A DNA stretch of 64,000 bases. Source: Amorphochlora amoebiformis. Lineage: Eukaryota; Cercozoa; Chlorarachniophyceae. The notes under the pieces were generated by a model. That model was not told the DNA's origin. It worked only from the letters and a program-made list of their open reading frames with translations, and did not search any database. The translations under genes were made by a program, and so were the position numbers. Numbering within the stretch: the stretch's first letter is position 1; every line of letters begins with the position of its first letter. The stretch lies in NCBI GenBank assembly GCA_054601695.1, contig BAAHQB010000077.1, positions 620,001 to 684,000 on the forward strand, in the 5' to 3' direction. Shown in pieces: positions 23,538 to 58,936 of this stretch.

Positions 23538-23593
23538 ATACATATATATATATATATAACCTGTTCATCGCGTCCCCCGACGGTTCCAATTAT
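19389..23593 (-). CDS. C-terminal exons of a Ser/Pro-rich protein of unknown function (possibly the end of the RGS gene)
   Basis: Seven exons join in phase: 23561-23593, 22104-22150, 21714-21823, 21207-21301, 20771-20834, 20454-20508, 19389-19455 (TAA at 19389-19391). They give 156 residues with stretches such as [62 protein letters not shown] and a helical end [20 protein letters not shown]. There is no recognised domain; Ser, Pro, Asn and charged residues dominate, as in disordered tails. The first exon starts at an acceptor in phase 0, so the gene continues upstream. Tentative exons at 25943-30097 would link it in phase to the RGS exons. The acceptor of the last exon (gccctaag|C) has a weak pyrimidine tract. 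A decayed copy of the end of exon 21714-21823 with its donor sits at about 21545-21590. Confidence 0.7.
20838..20935 (+). repeat. Short degenerate TTAGGG repeat
   Basis: About 100 bp of TTAGGG-like hexamers starting directly after the acceptor of the exon 20771-20834; on the gene's strand it reads CCCTAA and runs up to the 3' splice site. Confidence 0.8.
20995..21200. repeat. CT-rich tract with short TA run
   Basis: CTCTCT-rich intron sequence between the exons 20771-20834 and 21207-21301; open in several frames only because of its composition. Confidence 0.75.
22425..23500. repeat. ATA/ATG trinucleotide-rich blocks
   Basis: Blocks rich in AATAATGAT at 22430-22495, 22858-22940 and 23335-23495, two of them introduced by similar phrases (cataaat...aaataacctta at 22840 and 23305). 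They look like dispersed copies of one intronic repeat between (TA)n and (CA)n tracts. Confidence 0.7.
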
Positions 23594-23673
23594 CTGAAAT
23601 GCATATATATATGTATTTATTAAGTTTAATATAATATATATATATATATGTGTGTATATATTACCTAGTATAG

Positions 23674-23751
<78 letters not shown>

Positions 23752-24069
23752 ATGAACATATTTACATCTGAATACATATTTATATACGTGTTATTAAATT
23801 TCTATATACATATTGGTATATATATATATGTATATTATATATATATATATATATGTATTAGAGCTAGGTCTTTATATTAAATCACATTACATTAATAGCG
23901 TTAACTTTTTTGGCATGAGTAATATTGTATTGCACTACACATACAATTTATGTATACATATACATATACATACATACATACATATATATATATATATAGA
24001 TATAATATATATATATATATATATATGTATGTGTATGTATATAATCATTTCACTACCAAACATAAATAT

Positions 24070-25470
24070 AGTCTGACTCAATTATAGCATTAGGTCAGGG
24101 CACAAGCTACGGGCTAGGATTGAGTTAGAGGTTGTACGATTAGAACTATCAGGCTTAAAGATTAGGATATTAGGGATACGGTTATTACGGTAAGGGTGAT
24201 TAGGATTATGCTGATTAGGTTTAGTTATTAGGGTCAGGATCCAAACTACGGACTATTTGAGTTAGGGTTTTACGATTAGAATTATTAGGATTAGGTTTTT
24301 ACGATTGAATTATTATGATGATTAGGAATATGGTTATTAGAGCTAGAGCATTCAAATCTGATTATCACTTTTAGGGCACAGACTACGGGCTAGGCTTGGG
24401 TTTGGGTTTTAACGATTAGAATTATTAGGGTTAGTGTTACTAGGTTAGTGTCATAGTGTTGGGATCGTTAAGGTTAGGGTCATAGGGTTAGGATTACTAT
24501 GGCTAGGGTCTTCAGGTGTCATTAGGGTTAGATAACAAACTGAAGGCTAAGCTTGAGATTAGGGTGGGTTACTAGGATTAGAGTTCTAGGGTTAAGGGAT
24601 TAGGATTAGGCTTATTAGGGATGAGGGTTGTTAAGGTTAGGTTGTTAGGCTTAGGTTATTAACATTAGGTCTATTAAAGTTGGGGTTATTTGTTGGGTTT
24701 AGGAATATTAGGGTTAAGAGTTATAACGATGAAGCTTATTATACTTCGGGTTACGGTTAGGTTTGTTAAGCCTAGGCTATCATAGTTACGGCTACTGAGC
24801 TTAGGGCTACTAGGGTTAGGGCTATATTAAGGTACGTATTGGTGTTAGAGTTTTTAGGGTTTTTAGGGCAAAGGCTATTAGGGTTAGGGTTATTACGACT
24901 AGACTTATTGGGGTTAGGGTTATTACGATTAGACCTATAAAGGGTTAGGTATTACGATTAGGTTGTTAGGATTTGTTTGTTAGGGTTAGGGTTGCTAGAG
25001 TTAGGCTTAAAGGGTTAGGTTTACTAGACCAGGGTTAAGGTTATTAGACCTTGGATTATACGACAAAGACTATTAGGGTTAAAGCTATTACGATTCAGCC
25101 TTTTAGGATTAGGGAATTAGGGTTAAGGTTATCAGAGTGAAGGCTGTTAGGATTTGGGTCAAAATTAGGCTTAAGCTTAGGATTGAAGTTGAAATTGTCG
25201 TTATTACAGAGTTTCTCAGTATCAGAGTTATCAGGGTTAGGGTTAGTTAGGGTAGGCTTAGGGTCAGGGTTAGGGATACTTTGGTTTAGAAGTAGGGTTA
25301 GGGTTAGGATTAGGGTCAGAGTATTGAGGTTAGGATTTGGGGAGACTGTTTGGCTTGGAATTAGCTTTCGATCAGAATTAGAATAGGTTTCCAGATTCTA
25401 GGGTAGGCAGAATGTCAAAAAATTTAGATTTAGGGCTAGGGTTACCACTAATCTAGCGGGGGGCAGAAAT
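24070..25470 (+). repeat. Long, strongly decayed TTAGGG-like field
   Basis: About 1.4 kb in which TTAGGG-like words recur with inserted words such as TTATTAGG and ACGATTAG. It has no (TA)n. The next 170 bp (to about 25640) look unique but show no convincing exon. Confidence 0.85.
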
Positions 25471-25810
25471 GTGAGATATTGGAGAGTGAGGTGAAGAATC
25501 TCGAAGCTTGACCTGTGATGTTGAAATCTTGAATTATCTTTGAAATTTGTTTCCTAGCGCTTGTTTTTTTTAATTTTTCTTAGGTTAGGTCTATTGAATT
25601 TTCCTGAGGAAATGTGTTGATTGTAAGTATTACTTTGTAATGAGTGTATTGCATGAATATATATACACACATACACATACACACACATATATATATGTAT
25701 GTATATATATATATAATTAATATATATATATATATATATATGTATTATATATTTATACATGTGCATGTAGACCAAATTATATATATGTACGTATATATCT
25801 GTATACCTAT

Positions 25811-25848
<38 letters not shown>

Positions 25849-25942
25849 TTTAGATATAAACATATTTACTCATTTGTAGATGTATATACCGTTCAAGCGT
25901 ACATTGCAAGAAGCATATAATGACGTACACACTGCCTACCAC

Positions 25943-30097
<4,155 letters not shown>

Positions 30098-30137
30098 CTA
30101 TAAATTCCTTTTGTTCTATCATTTGACTTTTAAATCT

Positions 30138-30510
30138 GGGTGAGGGTTAGGGTTAGGGTTAGGGTTAGGGTTGAGGGGCTAGGGTTAGGGTTAGGGTTTA
30201 GGGCTTGGGATAGGGTTAGTGCTAGGGTTAGAGTTAGGGTTAGGGCTGTAGTTAGGGTTGGGGTTAAAATTAGAGTTTAGGGATGTTTGGGTTAGTTAGG
30301 TTAGGATTAGGCTTAAGATAAGGTTAGGGTTAGATTTGAGGGGTTAGGAATAGGTTAGGGTTAGGTGTAGGGTTAGGGTTGGAGTTGAGGTGTTAGTTAG
30401 TTCAGGGGATGGCTTAGGGATATGCTAGGATTAGGGTTAGGGTTTGGGTCGGGTTTGGGTCAGGAGCATCATGCTATGGTTACGGTTAGGGTTAGGAAGG
30501 TTTTGGACAG
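30138..30510 (+). repeat. Degenerate TTAGGG repeat
   Basis: GGGTTA hexamers, partly regular at 30145-30250, in the minus-strand gene's intron; CCCTAA on the gene's strand. Confidence 0.9.
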
Positions 30511-30737
30511 AGGGTTTTTCTATTGGCTATGTACGTACAAATGTAGTATTTATGTAAATATAATGTACATACAGAAGTGCATGTAAGAATGTAGTATGTA
30601 AGTGTGCATGTAGGGAAACATGCGTATATCAACGTAGACACATACATATATACATGTAAATGCAATATATATGTACATGCACATATATTTTGAATACATA
30701 CATAAATTCCTATAAACAAACTCATAAATACATATAC

Positions 30738-30782
<45 letters not shown>

Positions 30783-30787
30783 ATGTG

Positions 30788-30836
<49 letters not shown>

Positions 30837-30971
30837 GTATATATGTTTATATATACATACATATATTTATATATATATAAATATATATATGCATATATCT
30901 TTATATAAATATATATATATATATATACTCATGTATATAACTATACATATTTCTATATTATGCATATATAT

Positions 30972-31046
<75 letters not shown>

Positions 31047-31066
31047 AATATATATTTATGTACAAT

Positions 31067-31104
<38 letters not shown>

Positions 31105-31114
31105 GCACAAATAC

Positions 31115-31177
31115 CTTCTGAATGTATTCGATTTTAGATTCCTTCGAGCAAGCTTTTGTGCCTTTATTTTTACAAAC

Positions 31178-31227
<50 letters not shown>

Positions 31228-31266
31228 ACATATAGATATAGTATATATATATATATATGCATTTAA

Positions 31267-31299
<33 letters not shown>

Positions 31300-31389
31300 T
31301 TATATATATATATATATATATATATGTATAACATAGTACATATTTCTGTCTCTCTCAACTCCTCTCTATATATGTATATGTATGTATAT

Positions 31390-31439
<50 letters not shown>

Positions 31440-31610
31440 TATATTATATGTATATATATACATATATAAAAAATATATATATATATATTGATATATATAA
31501 TATATATATATATATATATTATATAATATTATATCTATATATATATATATATATATTGATATATATATTATATATATATATAATATATATATTTTACACA
31601 TATATGTATG

Positions 31611-31684
<74 letters not shown>

Positions 31685-31815
31685 ACCACCTTTGCTAGAG
31701 TTTGAGTATCAATTGAGTGCTTGACACGTGTCTTGATAAGCGCATTCTCTATTTGCTCACGAGAACGAGAGTCTAGGTTGACCTGCATCTCCGAACCTGA
31801 TATTTATTATTCATA

Positions 31816-31905
<90 letters not shown>

Positions 31906-32104
31906 ACATATATAATATTATACATATGTAGACATGGAAAAGTTTTCATACTTATATATATATATATATATATATATATAACATACCTTTGAGGACGAAT
32001 TGGCTAAGTAATATCTCGAGAACAGTACGTAGGGTGTCGTCGAATTTAAGGTACTTTGCCTGTATTATGTGATGGAGGAGAAGCTCGAATATCAGGGTCT
32101 CCTG

Positions 32105-32163
<59 letters not shown>

Positions 32164-32199
32164 TATATGTATATAGATATATATATATATATATATATG

Positions 32200-32266
<67 letters not shown>

Positions 32267-32272
32267 TATATA

Positions 32273-32346
<74 letters not shown>

Positions 32347-32363
32347 CTCTCTCTCTCCTTCTC

Positions 32364-32413
<50 letters not shown>

Positions 32414-32890
32414 AATATGTGTGTGTGTGTATATATATATATGTTTACAAATATAAAATTGGTACTTTAGCATCCGGGAAGGGGTATTAAATCATAAGAC
32501 CTACCAGGATACAAACACAACACGCACAAACACACGAATATATCTCTCGAGAGAACAATGAACCATCCACACCGTCCTCTCTCTCATCCCAGTTACCTCG
32601 ATATGATGTTTCTGACAGAAGTTCGCGAAGGATGCAAGGTCGAGAGGAGGGGGGTAAAATCCCTCTAACACTTTCTCGAGCGATATATTCCCGTATACCA
32701 TTGTTTTCAGCTCCCAGGCCTCTCTCTTCCGCGTTGTCGGCTTCGGAGATGTCCATAACTCTGAGTATTTCTGCTTCTCGATGAACCTCTGAAGAATCCT
32801 GCGGGATTCGTGGGCCAGCGTGGCTTCTGTCTCTGTTTTGTTGAGTTTACACTTGGTTTCGGCTCCCGAGGATCCTGAGCCCAGGGCCAT
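31115..32890 (-). CDS. RGS-domain protein (regulator of G-protein signalling), N-terminal exons
   Basis: Exons 32597-32890 (ATG at 32890), 31987-32101, 31690-31796 and 31115-31161 join in phase. After a Ser/Gly- and Lys-rich start, an RGS fold begins near residue 69: [19 protein letters not shown], then [19 protein letters not shown], and the typical late-helix motif [17 protein letters not shown], followed by [16 protein letters not shown]. This order and spacing match RGS domains, which speed GTP hydrolysis by G-alpha subunits, usually at the plasma membrane. The protein must continue, since the fourth exon ends at a gtattt donor in phase 2; likely partners are the tentative exons and the Ser/Pro-rich tail at 19389-23593. 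The start codon lies 84 bp from that of the divergent plus-strand gene, so they probably share a promoter. Confidence 0.85.
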
Positions 32891-32973
32891 CCTGTGAACC
32901 TCTTGAAAACCGCCCAGAGGCAACCGAAAGGTGTAGGGAGGCTTTCGTGGCAGAATAGAAGTTAGATCGATCG
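32891..32973. promoter_or_regulatory. Very short divergent promoter, RGS gene / basic-protein gene
   Basis: Only 83 bp separate the two ATGs. The stretch has no TA repeat and holds GATCGATCGAT next to the plus-strand start. Both 5' leaders and the promoter elements must overlap if both starts are right. Confidence 0.5.
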
Positions 32974-36163
<3,190 letters not shown>

Positions 36164-36854
36164 CCGCCACAGCTGTCACTGCTTTGTGCCACAGCTGTCA
36201 CTGCTTTGACTGTACAGCCTTGTCCCGGGAGACTTCTTACTAAAGATTGAGTGTGACTAGCATATACATACAGTATTAGCAGCTGCCAGACGTCGACTGA
36301 GTACTATGCGTTGATTTAGTCAGCTTGTTTAAAATTACGGCCGAAAATAAATTCAGATTGTTAATCCCGACGATTTTGCTGGTTTAAGTACCTCAGTGAC
36401 CGCGCACGGTCTTGAATTGAAAATTGGTATACATCTAGTACATCTAGTACATGTACATGTGGTATTTCAAGTTGATCCCGATCTGGAACTTGACCATACT
36501 TACTCCAGAATGACATCCAGCTGGATATTCTAGATATTACTGCAATAGTCTAGATAGCTACTAGAGCTAAGAGCTAGAGTAGATCAATGATTGTGATGTA
36601 GTATAGGTATTATCTACGTACATTACTCACATACGTATCCATCGCTACATTGGTCGAGTCAAAAAAAAAGTATTCTGTTCACAAAGAGCAGAGTCGAAAA
36701 AAATTAGGATTTAGACTTACTCTAGTTCAATACGTAACGTTTATACTAGTATTTCATAATTAGACTATGATAATCCAGAATAAATTAATCTACTCTCTAT
36801 GCTAGTCATGAATCATGATCATCGTACCAATACTGATAATGTTTAGATAATTTA
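36164..36854. other. Tail-to-tail intergenic region, CTAG-rich
   Basis: Between the basic-protein gene and the JmjC gene. No (TA)n; CTAG words cluster at 36430-36580. acagctgtcactgctttg occurs twice in a row at 36168-36206. AATAAA words near 36347 (plus) and just past the JmjC stop (minus) could serve as poly(A) signals. Confidence 0.75.
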
Positions 36855-50448
<13,594 letters not shown>

Positions 50449-50514
50449 GATTTTGCAATTTAGATCTAAATATAGACATGTATTCATATAATATATACAT
50501 ATATGTATTTATAC

Positions 50515-50608
<94 letters not shown>

Positions 50609-50629
50609 TATATTAAATATTTTTCTCTT

Positions 50630-50685
<56 letters not shown>

Positions 50686-50845
50686 TATATAAATTGGTGT
50701 GGAATGAGAGGCGAGAATATTCTGTCGGATTCATTAATGATCTGGGTATGCAAGGATAACATATAACACATGTATATATACATACATATACATGCAGACG
50801 GACATTTCATTTATTATACATACACACACGCACACATACACACAC

Positions 50846-50909
<64 letters not shown>

Positions 50910-51279
50910 TTGTGCATGTGTGTGTGTGTATATTCATGCATATTTACGCGAGTGCATACACCCAAACCAAATCGAACTCAAGAGAGCACTCGCCCCTGAA
51001 TCTCCATACCAACAACAGAAATATAACATCCAATAATGATAAATTATATCGTATCAACCATATGCTTTCAGAGACCCTGCAATCAGCACGGCGTGAGGAG
51101 ACCGTCGCGGGCCTTCCGGGAAGGCGGCGTGCTCCGAACTCACGGAACCTACGGAATCCACAGAACCCAATCAAATTTGAGTTCCGATTAACGTGTCATC
51201 CCAAGTGACATTTATTTAGTTCTATCGATTTCACCTTAATACAGATAGAAAGTCACCTAGAGTGATATCTTGGTTGGTC
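50449..51279. promoter_or_regulatory. Divergent region, JmjC gene / dehydrogenase gene
   Basis: 831 bp between the ATGs at 50448 and 51280. The left half has (TA)n, (CA)n and (GT)n runs; 50940-51279 is unique and fairly GC-rich, and the most likely site of the dehydrogenase promoter and leader. The palindrome GGCCTTCCGGGAAGGC lies at about 51110. Confidence 0.45.
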
Positions 51280-51667
51280 ATGGGGTGGTTCCGGCCCTTC
51301 CGATTGAATCCCACGCCAGTATGGCGTCGAAGGCTATCGACACGATCTCGATCTTTCACTCTAGCTTCTGGGTCGTCGTTGACCGTCAAAATTCCGCTCG
51401 AAGAGGTCCGGACCATCACGAAACGCGCGCTCCGATGGTCGGCTCAATGAGAAATAGCTTTCCTTTCTCTTCCTCCCTCTCTCAGTCTCTTCTTCCCTCT
51501 CTCAGTCTCTTCTGCCCTCTCCCGGTTTCTTCTTTTCTGGATAGACATTTCTCTGCCATGTATAATGACGAATGAATGTGTGAATGAGCGTTTTGGGGAA
51601 GGGTTTAGTATGTACTTGTAGGTCTTAGGCTTGAAGTCAAAACGTGGGAATGCTAATAAGATGCATG

Positions 51668-51715
<48 letters not shown>

Positions 51716-51813
51716 TTGCAGCTCCGGCCTCCGCGAAGACTGGGCATCAACCCTAACCAATGTCATCGCTGCGGCTGAGAGGTGCATTCGCAAATGTAAA
51801 TTACATATATAAT

Positions 51814-51897
<84 letters not shown>

Positions 51898-51928
51898 GTA
51901 TGAATATCAAACATGTTTATCTGCATAC

Positions 51929-51972
<44 letters not shown>

Positions 51973-51974
51973 AG

Positions 51975-52052
<78 letters not shown>

Positions 52053-52057
52053 ATTTT

Positions 52058-52106
<49 letters not shown>

Positions 52107-52204
52107 TACATACATATATATATATATATATAATGTAAATATAATATCATACATATCTATATAAATATATATATATATATATCGTATACACAAATATAAT
52201 TATG

Positions 52205-52263
<59 letters not shown>

Positions 52264-52269
52264 AATATA

Positions 52270-52306
<37 letters not shown>

Positions 52307-52636
52307 TCTATGCACAAATATATCACATCCCGAACTTGCATATCTTTTTATACTCATGTTTTTACACATACATCCATATTCACCTTTTGTTTTCGTGCTA
52401 ACAAATGTAATTTCAATAGGGACCAGTCGTACTCGCACGGGTTGTTTCGAATTCCAGGATACTGCCAGGCCATCCGGGAATCTGGTCCGTTTCCAGAGCC
52501 TGTGGTTACCGATTCGGTACACAAATGCGTTTACTTGTCGAAGTGTATGGATGGATATATTGAGTGTATATACGTATGTGGAGATAGATACTTTATATTA
52601 TATATATGTATATATATATATATATGTATATATATG

Positions 52637-52689
<53 letters not shown>

Positions 52690-52720
52690 GTGTATATATA
52701 TATATATACATATACATCTA

Positions 52721-52781
<61 letters not shown>

Positions 52782-52784
52782 CAC

Positions 52785-52836
<52 letters not shown>

Positions 52837-52924
52837 TATGTATACATACATACATATGCATGGTGTATGGCATGTACCATATTATATTAAATTATATTAT
52901 ATTATATTATATTATATATTATAT

Positions 52925-52963
<39 letters not shown>

Positions 52964-53003
52964 TAGTATGTACATGTGGCATACAACATACTATATTCTA
53001 TGC

Positions 53004-53040
<37 letters not shown>

Positions 53041-53158
53041 CGTGTGTGTGTGTGTAGACATATATACCTGCATATCAAATGCAAATTATAGCTATATACA
53101 TACATACGAACATACATTATTGTTTGCAGCCGCTCCTTTAGTAAAGGTGAGGTATCTT

Positions 53159-53226
<68 letters not shown>

Positions 53227-53398
53227 GCAGTCGTCCGTGTGGATGGTGGGGGTGGGATAGCAGCAATAGCTTTCGAAGCTGGTCGAGAGCTGCTAGTAAC
53301 CAAGGCAAAGGAATATGGGGTAGCCACAGCTGCATTAAGTAGAGTCCGACACTTCTCGGCTCTGTGGTGAGTGATGCAGTTTTGTATACATACACATA

Positions 53399-53444
<46 letters not shown>

Positions 53445-53450
53445 CATAAT

Positions 53451-53492
<42 letters not shown>

Positions 53493-53589
53493 ATATGTGT
53501 GTATTTGTTGCGGATAGGTGTGTATGTGTACACTTTGTGTATGTATGTACAATTATTATTTATATCTATATATATTTATATATATATAT

Positions 53590-53639
<50 letters not shown>

Positions 53640-53657
53640 GATGTATTATACATATAT

Positions 53658-53730
<73 letters not shown>

Positions 53731-53780
53731 TATATATTTTATTATTTAATATATGTATAAAATATATATAAAAAAAAAAA

Positions 53781-53814
<34 letters not shown>

Positions 53815-53934
53815 GTACGAGACAGAATTACTATCCTCTGAGCACGGCTTGGTCGCCATGGCGTTCGTAAACTCTAAGGTCGGGATTGTCTAATATTATA
53901 GAAGCACTCACATATATTACATATATATTACATA

Positions 53935-53980
<46 letters not shown>

Positions 53981-54211
53981 ACATATCTCTTCCACAACAA
54001 CAAAATGAGTCGTCTAAAGGCACTACAGCCACGTAATAGCGCTAGTTAGTCCTAAGATTACTACGGATAAGTAATGTTCTAAGGAATTGAAACTGGTTAT
54101 GATAGGCATTCGTTGCGCATGAGGGTGGATCAAAGCGGGTGTACGGTACAAACCCTATGTCATTCGCATTTCCAAGGTTGAGTATATATATGTCACCCAT
54201 ACAAATATATA

Positions 54212-54255
<44 letters not shown>

Positions 54256-54289
54256 GTGTACCATATGTTTTTACATATACACATATATA

Positions 54290-54332
<43 letters not shown>

Positions 54333-54677
54333 AGTGCAGTGGTGTGGTAGATGGTAGTCCCGAGTTTGATTCAAGTCCGTTTGAGTTATGACAATGATAA
54401 AAAGGGAAATTCTCAAGCAGTTCATTCTGGAAATTTCTTGGAATGCTCTAATCTTCGGGAAGGTTCCGTGATATGGCGTGATATCACGTTGTGTCACGGT
54501 ATATCTGGAAGTCCGGTACTACCGGGTACTACCCGGTACTACCGGTAAGGTAATATCCGAGCAATCCCCGGGATCTCCAGCGATCTCCAGCTATATTTAG
54601 TACACGCTATACTTCAACACGCTATCGATATCTACTCTTCGAGTTGCGTCCCCTCATACTATTTACATTGTTGTTTT

Positions 54678-54721
<44 letters not shown>

Positions 54722-54724
54722 TAT

Positions 54725-54774
<50 letters not shown>

Positions 54775-54816
54775 ATATACACATATATCTATGTAATAAT
54801 GAATATTTATACACAC

Positions 54817-54855
<39 letters not shown>

Positions 54856-54975
54856 ATATTTCTGTATATACATATAGAGGTATTCATATTACATTTTGTT
54901 TTACAATTATCCTCACACATACATATATGTAGACATTAAGAGCACACACACACATTAGCACACACACACACATTT

Positions 54976-55020
<45 letters not shown>

Positions 55021-55850
55021 CCCATGTATTTATATATATACGTATATATATATATCTATATTCGTATAAATATATATATATATATATATATATGAGCATG
55101 AGACATGAGTATGTAAATCAACATCTTATGTCGATCGCGGTTCCAAAGTATATATATATAATATATTATATATATATATATATATGCACATACATATATA
55201 ATAGACTAGCATATCACCCTAGGCCTGATGGTGAAGCGCCTCTGGTATGGGACCAAGCATCAAGCGTTATGGCACGTGGTAACCGAACACCCACTCTCTC
55301 TCTCTCTTTCTCTCGTCTCTCTCATCTCTCTCCATCTCCCTCTCTCTCTCTCTTCTCTCCTGCTTCTCGCTCATGCTCAATCTTTCTTTTCTCTTTCTAG
55401 CTATTTCTATTATGAAATATATATATATATATATGTTTCTCTGTCTCTCTCTCTCTCTCTCCCACTTTCTCTCTCTCTTGTTCTTGCACCTTTCCATATT
55501 TCCTTTCTCTGTGTACATATCTAATTGTCCTTCTCTCTATCGGCTCTCTTCTCTTTTTCTCCTCCTCGCTCTTATACTCTCTTAAGTCTCTCTCTCTCTC
55601 TTCTCTTCTCTCTCTCTCTTCTCTTCTCTCTCTCTCTCTTCTCCTCTCCTCTCCTCTCTCTCTTCTCTTCTCTCTCTCTCTCTTTTCTCTCTCTATCTCT
55701 CTTTCTCTCTCTCTCTCTTCTCTTTCTCTCCTTATTCTCTCTCTCTCTCTCTTTTCTCTCTCTATCTCTCTTTCTCTCTCTCTCTCTTCTCTTTCTCTCT
55801 TTATTCTCTCTCTCTCTCTCTCTCTATTCTCTCTCTCTCTCTCTATTCTC

Positions 55851-55894
<44 letters not shown>

Positions 55895-56635
55895 CTCGCT
55901 AGAGTTCAATTTTGTCCATTCTTTCTTACAAAATTGAATTTCGTAATCATACCTCGGGCTCTAACCCTAAGCCTAGCCCTAACTCTAACCCCCTCAAAGG
56001 CTAACCCTAAGCCTAACCATAATTTTATTCCTAACCCTAACTCTTGAAGCCTAACCCTAAGCCCAACCACTCTAAGCTTAACCTAAGCCTAAATCCTAAT
56101 CCTAAGCCTAGCCTAACCCCAGCAACTCTAAGCCTAAGCCTAACTCTAACCCTAACTCAAACCCCTAACCCTAACCCTAACTCTTTGACCTATCTCCAAG
56201 CCTAACCCTAAGCTTAAGCTTAACCCCAAGCCCAAACCTAACCCTAACCCTAACCCTAACTCCAAGGCCTATCCCCAAGCCAAATCCTTTTTCGACGCCT
56301 AACCCTATCACCAAGCATAACCCTGAGTCTAACCCTACCTATAAGTCTAAATATAACTCTAAAACTAACCCTAACTCTAAGCCTACCCTAAGCCTGACCC
56401 TAAATCCAAGCCTAACTCTAACCCTAACCCAAATTCTAAGCCTAACCCTAAGCCTAACCCAAACTCTAAGCCTAACCCTAAACCTAACCCTAACTGCAAG
56501 CCTAACCCTAAGTCTAACTATGTCTTTAAGTCAAACTCTACCCAAACGTTAACCTTCATTTTAACCTGATAGGGGAGATTATGCTGGCTAACAAGGCAGG
56601 TGAGATGCTTCCTCCGGGGTGAGTATAATTGGTAA

Positions 56636-56700
<65 letters not shown>

Positions 56701-56745
56701 CTACACGCACACATATATATATATATATATATATATAACAATATA

Positions 56746-56776
<31 letters not shown>

Positions 56777-57576
56777 TTCTATATATGTATAGTACCCATA
56801 AGTATACATATTTAGACATACATAACCCAACCTAGTGTGGCAATTGGACCAGACGGAAAGGAAACAACAGACCCTTCTCAAGCCCTCCAAGGTGCATATC
56901 AACATCAAACCTAAACAGCCCTATCCAACTCTCACGATTGTATTGAGAGATAAAGAGAGAAAGGGAGAAGGAGAGATACCCCGAGAGAAAGGGAGAAGGC
57001 GAGATACCCCGAGAGAAAGAGAGAGAGAGACATAGAGAGGTATAAATAGAAACAAGAGCAAAAATAAGGTAAAGGAAGAGACGGATATACGATAGGAAAG
57101 AAAGAGAGATAAGGGAGAGAGAGAGAGACATATCATATAAGAGAGAGAAAGAGAGAGAAAAGCTTGGAAAGAGAGCTAAGAAAGAGAGAGAAAGGAGAGA
57201 AAAGAAATACAGATATATAGAAAGAACTCTCACTCCGACGTCTGAGATGGAAATAATTGATCAACAACCCCACCCCGTCACCCAGGCAGCCAGAAAACGT
57301 TCGCGGCGCACAAGGGCACCGCCATCGCGTAAGTAAGAGAGAGATAGGAGGAAAATAGAACGAGAGAGATATAGAAAGAGAGAGAGAGAGATTGTAAGAG
57401 CAAGGAAATAGAGAGAGAGAGAGAGAGAGATGGCAGGAGAGGGAATACATGTGTAGTATATATTAAACACCATATGTACATATATATTTAGACTAATGGT
57501 CGAGATGTTAGGCGGTATCCTTACGTCATCACCCCTGGGGTTCGAGCTGGAGGATGCTCCTGACACTGTATATTTG

Positions 57577-57629
<53 letters not shown>

Positions 57630-57954
57630 TGATTTATATACATATATATATATATATGTATTTACATGAAGGAAAATACAAGATTACCCAGACTTAACCC
57701 TATCTCATAACCCTTGTAATATCATTCATTATAATCTATTCATATATATCGTATATATATAAATATAATATTTATACATATATATATATACATACATATA
57801 TATATATTTTTATATATGTGTGTGTACGTACATATGTATATATTAAATATGTATATATGCATTGTTCAATACATATATATATATATATGTGTGTGTGTAT
57901 TATACATATATATATATATATATATATATGTAATATGTATATATACACACACGC

Positions 57955-57986
<32 letters not shown>

Positions 57987-58071
57987 TGATGGAATATGTA
58001 TAATACAGCATCCTACCGAGAATGGAGAGTTAATCATCGCCTTGGATCCCGAAAAGGTGTATGAGAATTAC

Positions 58072-58106
<35 letters not shown>

Positions 58107-58149
58107 ATATATATGTATCTAAATATATGTATATATATATATATGAGTA

Positions 58150-58187
<38 letters not shown>

Positions 58188-58501
58188 GTATGTATGCATA
58201 TATATTAATATATATATATACATATACATATATGCATTCACACGAAGCAATAGGTAATCTTTATGTATGCATATGCATATATGTGCCTACATCTACCCAC
58301 ACGTATTTTCATGATATCGGCACATTCACTCCATAAAAATGAATATATCAAACACATAACGTATAATAGTGAATAAATTGAAATATATAAGTACACACAA
58401 AAAAAACCATATTCACGCTATTGTATTCCCAAACACACACACACACACATGAATATACATTACAAAAGTGAAAAACACACTCACATGTATCTATATAAAT
58501 A

Positions 58502-58550
<49 letters not shown>

Positions 58551-58777
58551 GTATATATTATATAAACATATATATATATATAATATATGCACATATACAT
58601 ATATATATAATACGTATGTTAAATAGATCTCTGGGAGAACATTGAAAGACATTGATATAAGGGTCTCACAACTGTTCGATATGATACTGTCTGAGGAGGG
58701 TCCTAGGCTGCCGGGTAGGCGAAGGCAGAGGGTGAGGAATACATATATATATATATGTGTATATCGTTTATCATACT

Positions 58778-58831
<54 letters not shown>

Positions 58832-58905
58832 AAAAAAAAAACACAAATGTATATACATATGTTGCCTAAAATGTATTTATGCCATAATATAATATATACA
58901 TATGC

Positions 58906-58936
<31 letters not shown>

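Noticed and set aside
53130-53146. Possible 17-nt exon CCGCTCCTTTAGTAAAG in the dehydrogenase gene
   Set aside because: Joining 52516 directly to 53224 restores the family motif ([17 protein letters not shown]) without it.
55397-55909. LSLSLS and RERERE frames over CT/GA tracts (also 29355-29782, 41054-41353, 62052-62518)
   Set aside because: Composition artefacts: open in several frames and on both strands.
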